A stretch of DNA of 64,000 bases from Alishewanella tabrizica (lineage in GTDB: Bacteria > Pseudomonadota > Gammaproteobacteria > Enterobacterales > Alteromonadaceae), in assembly GCF_014652375.1 (NCBI RefSeq), contig NZ_BMYR01000008.1:62001-126000 (forward strand). Direction: 5' to 3'. Under the pieces are notes generated by a model. The model had not been told where the DNA came from and searched no databases. It saw nothing but the letters and a program-made list of their open reading frames with translations. Below are positions 61,565-64,000 of the stretch, one piece after another; the stretch's first letter is position 1, and each line of letters begins with the position of its first letter. The translations under genes and the position numbers were made by a program.

Positions 61565-63211
61565 ATGAATGACACAACCAGGCGTCAGGCTACCGCTTCG
61601 GAAGAAGCGTTGTGGCGGATTTTTACGATTCCGGAAGCACCGGATTCGACATTAAGCATTATCGAACAGAATCTGTCGCAGAATCTGGCCGGTTTTCTGA
61701 ATGAAAGTATAGTCGCGGTAGAAAAACCGCTCTGGCAAATTGAACGCGATTTTCAAGCGCATCAGATCCCGGAGCAGCCAACCTTTGTTTCCGATTATAC
61801 CGAGAGCATTATGCAAAAACTGGTGGCGCACTCGGTTCATACCGCGGCACCCAGTTTTATTGGCCATATGACCTCGGCCTTGCCCTATTTTGTGTTGCCG
61901 CTCTCCAAGATGATGGTGGGGCTAAACCAAAATCTGGTCAAAATTGAAACCTCTAAAGCCTTTACCCCGCTAGAGCGTCAAGTACTGGGGATGATGCATC
62001 ATCTAGTGTATGGCGAACGTGATGGCTTTTATAAAAAATGGATGCACAGTGCTAATCATTCCTTAGGGGCTTTTTGCTCTGGCGGGACTGTCGCCAATAT
62101 TACTGCCTTGTGGATTGCCCGTAACAAGTTATTTAAAGCCGAGGGCGATTTTAAAGGTATTGCCAAAGAGGGTTTGTACCGCTCAATGCAGCATTTTGGC
62201 TATCAAGGCTTGGCGATTGTGGTGTCTGAGCGCGGTCATTATTCGCTTGGTAAGGCGGCGGATGTGCTGGGCATTGGCCGTGAGTCGGTGGTGTCGGTAA
62301 AAACCGATGCCAATAACAAAGTGGATATTGCCGAGATGCGTAATGTGCTGGCCGATCTGCAAGCACGGAATATTAAAGTATTATCGATAGTCGGGGTGGC
62401 GGGTGCCACCGAAACCGGTAATGTGGATCCGCTTAATGATTTGGCGGATTTAGCCGAAGCCTATCAATGTCATTTTCATGTGGATGCTGCCTGGGGCGGT
62501 GCGACGTTATTGTCCGAGAAATACCGCCATGTCCTCGCGGGGATTGAGCGGGCTGATTCCGTGACTATCGATGCCCATAAACAAATGTATGTGCCGATGG
62601 GCGCCGGTATGGTGGTGTTTAAGCACCCCTCTGCCGCCAATGCCATTGAGCATCATGCAGAGTATATTTTACGCAAAGGCTCGAAAGATTTAGGCAGCCA
62701 AACGCTAGAAGGTTCGCGTCCGGGTATGGCGATGCTGGTGCATGCCTGCTTGCAAGTGATTGGTTTAAAAGGCTATCAGATCCTGATTGATCGCAGTATC
62801 GAAAAAGCCAAATATTTTGCCACGCTAATTAGCCATAATATTGATTTTGAACTCATTACCGAGCCTGAGCTGTGCATTTTAACCTATCGTTATGTGCCAG
62901 CGCAGGTGCAAAAGGCGATGGCTCATGCCAACAGTGAGCAGCGGCAGCGTTTTAATGAGCTATTAAATGGTTTAACCAAGTTTATTCAAAAACGGCAACG
63001 GGAGGAGGGGAAATCTTTTGTGTCCCGTACCCGGTTAACGCCGGTGCGTTACGATAGACAAGAAACGATTGTGTTTCGAGTGGTGTTGGCGAATCCCTTG
63101 ACGACTGAGCAAATTTTGCATGATGTGTTGGTGGAGCAAGATCAACTGGCGCAACTCGACAAAGAGTTTTATCCAAAGTTACGCCAGTTAGCGGCCGATA
63201 TTCTCGCCTAA
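61565..63211 (+). CDS. panP: PanP, PLP-dependent aspartate 1-decarboxylase
   Basis: Glutamate-decarboxylase-fold enzyme that makes beta-alanine from aspartate for coenzyme A, replacing pyruvoyl PanD in Vibrio and Alteromonadales. The 548-aa protein has the PLP lysine at Lys339 in DAHKQMYVPMG, PSFIGHMTSALP near the N-terminus, FCSGGTVANITALW and HVDAAWGGA. Length and the TASEEALWRIF start fit the PanP family, not GadB. Transcribed alone. Confidence 0.9.
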   Translation: MNDTTRRQATASEEALWRIFTIPEAPDSTLSIIEQNLSQNLAGFLNESIVAVEKPLWQIERDFQAHQIPEQPTFVSDYTESIMQKLVAHSVHTAAPSFIGHMTSALPYFVLPLSKMMVGLNQNLVKIETSKAFTPLERQVLGMMHHLVYGERDGFYKKWMHSANHSLGAFCSGGTVANITALWIARNKLFKAEGDFKGIAKEGLYRSMQHFGYQGLAIVVSERGHYSLGKAADVLGIGRESVVSVKTDANNKVDIAEMRNVLADLQARNIKVLSIVGVAGATETGNVDPLNDLADLAEAYQCHFHVDAAWGGATLLSEKYRHVLAGIERADSVTIDAHKQMYVPMGAGMVVFKHPSAANAIEHHAEYILRKGSKDLGSQTLEGSRPGMAMLVHACLQVIGLKGYQILIDRSIEKAKYFATLISHNIDFELITEPELCILTYRYVPAQVQKAMAHANSEQRQRFNELLNGLTKFIQKRQREEGKSFVSRTRLTPVRYDRQETIVFRVVLANPLTTEQILHDVLVEQDQLAQLDKEFYPKLRQLAADILA

Positions 63212-63228
63212 GTGTGAGGTATTGCAGC

Positions 63229-63246
63229 GGCTAACCTCGGTTAGCC
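63229..63246. terminator. Small hairpin between panP and frdD
   Basis: GGCTAAC/GTTAGCC with a CTCG loop (63229-63235, 63240-63246) overlaps the frdD stop codon in the convergent junction. No T run; a weak terminator at best. Confidence 0.35.
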
Positions 63247-63615
63247 TAAGCCCTGCCACCAAAAATATAGCGCCAGTGCACTGAACAGGCTGGCGCTACT
63301 ATAACAAAGGATCTTGCCCAATAAACCGCTACTGAGTTTCAGATCATGTAAGCCATGATGAATGCGATGCATGGCATGAAACAATGGTAAGCAAATAGCC
63401 GCACCGGCCAGTGCTAACCCTGCCAGTCCCCACCAATCCTGCAATAGCCACTGTTGTACCTGCTGATAATTAAGCGCATTTTCTGGTAACACACCCAGCG
63501 GATAGAGCAACGCTATCGTCAACAGTAAACCCGGTATTACTACGGCAAAGCAGACACCACCGGCACTAAACAGGGCCCACCAAATAGGTTCGTCTGAGCG
63601 TTTTGGCTGATTCAT
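63241..63615 (-). CDS. frdD: FrdD, fumarate reductase membrane anchor subunit D
   Basis: One of two hydrophobic anchors that hold FrdAB to the membrane and pass electrons from menaquinol to fumarate. The 124-aa protein has three helices, with RSDEPIWWALFSAGG at the N-terminus and HAMHRIHHGLHDL, both conserved in FrdD. I choose ATG 63615, which follows GGAGG, over an upstream extension in frdC. Its ATG overlaps the frdC TGA (ATGA). It is last of the frd operon, running in from beyond the window. Confidence 0.93.
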   Translation of the reverse strand: MNQPKRSDEPIWWALFSAGGVCFAVVIPGLLLTIALLYPLGVLPENALNYQQVQQWLLQDWWGLAGLALAGAAICLPLFHAMHRIHHGLHDLKLSSGLLGKILCYSSASLFSALALYFWWQGLG

Positions 63616-64000
63616 AGCACACCTCCTAGCAACAGTAATAACAAGGCTGCTACGGCAATAGTGCCTAACCATTGTCCGGCAATCATCAGGGGGGCCGGCA
63701 AGAGTGGCATCACTCTGGGAAAGAGCTCAAAAAAGGTTTTAGCATGAAACAAACTGGCCGCAAAGGTCAGGGCATTCAGAGCCATCACCCAAGGCTGCGC
63801 CATAAAGCTGAGCCAATTTAGCCAGCTTTGTTCACCTTGCTGTAAGCTATAAAAACCGGCGATTAAACAGCCACAAAAAAATAATAAGGGTAAAACGGTG
63901 GCTTCCCGCAACATATAGAAACGGTAATAGCGATGCTTTAACCACCAGCTCGCAGTAAGCGGCGCCAGATAAGGGCGGCGAGGGCTGTGTTGTTCAGACA
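63612..64000 (-). CDS. frdC: FrdC, fumarate reductase membrane anchor subunit C (cut by one base)
   Basis: Membrane anchor partner of FrdD. All residues after the start are present: the frame reads SEQHSPRRPYLAPLTASWW from 63998 down, with WWLKHRYYRFYMLREAT as in E. coli FrdC, then three helices. The start codon is cut: only its last two bases (TG, 64000-63999) are in the window, so the first base is at 64001. Full protein 129 aa. An internal Met at 63914 is not the start. frdAB should lie just beyond. Confidence 0.93.
   Translation of the reverse strand, partial: SEQHSPRRPYLAPLTASWWLKHRYYRFYMLREATVLPLLFFCGCLIAGFYSLQQGEQSWLNWLSFMAQPWVMALNALTFAASLFHAKTFFELFPRVMPLLPAPLMIAGQWLGTIAVAALLLLLLGGVL

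Overview
The window is a continuous stretch of gammaproteobacterial core chromosome. There is no phage, insertion sequence, CRISPR array, rRNA or plasmid module that I can see. Protein similarity and gene order (yajC-secD-secF; prmA-dusB-fis-purH; aroQ-accB-accC; groES-groEL; queG/tsaE-amiB-mutL-miaA-hfq-hflX-hflK-hflC-purA-rnr-rlmB; rpsF-priB-rpsR-rplI-dnaB-alr) match Enterobacteria/Vibrio/Shewanella relatives. MotX (Na+-driven polar flagellum), PanP, DUF3016, DUF2333 and the TIGR04219 outer-membrane family point to a marine or aquatic Alteromonadales-type organism. Rheinheimera/Alishewanella is my best guess, but that is inference from recognition of families, not a search.

Layout. 1-3.5 kb: Sec accessory operon and a rhodanese. 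3.5-7.2 kb: mechanosensitive channel, suhB, a small outer-membrane barrel and sixA. 7.2-16 kb, all minus strand: purH, fis, dusB, prmA, accC-accB-aroQ and dsbD. 16.2-18.4 kb: groESL with a textbook sigma-32 promoter. 18.5-25.4 kb: DUF3016, a small coiled-coil protein, a MerC-domain membrane protein, a GDPD-psd-rsgA operon, orn, tRNA-Gly, DUF1289 and queG. 25.6-34 kb: cell-wall, mismatch-repair, tRNA-modification, Hfq and HflXKC block. 34-42 kb: an unassigned PLP enzyme, purA, an S41 lipoprotein peptidase, motX, rnr and rlmB. 42-46.4 kb: rpsF-priB-rpsR-rplI, dnaB and alr. 46.4-51.2 kb: cheX, zur, DUF2798, dusA, a tiny membrane ORF, DUF2333 and a TIGR04219 barrel. 51.2-55.7 kb: a degenerate hybrid sensor followed by a receiver-DUF3369-GGDEF-EAL protein. 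55.8-64 kb: ppa, fbp, mpl-ubiX-yadG-yadH, panP, frdD and frdC, the last cut by the window edge one base inside its start codon.

How the genes work together. Most are translation, RNA, envelope and central-metabolism functions. The regulatory points that stand out are: a Zur repressor at 47.0 kb with a candidate Zur-type palindrome in front of the MerC-domain gene at 19.6 kb; a candidate S6:S18 autoregulatory leader in front of rpsF; a stable-RNA-like promoter in front of dusB-fis; and a probable c-di-GMP phosphodiesterase with a degenerate GGDEF site next to a sensor that seems to have lost its ATP-binding N-box. I found no convincing undescribed multi-gene system. The least explained loci are the sensor/phosphodiesterase pair, the PLP enzyme at 34.1 kb and the S41 lipoprotein at 36.9 kb.
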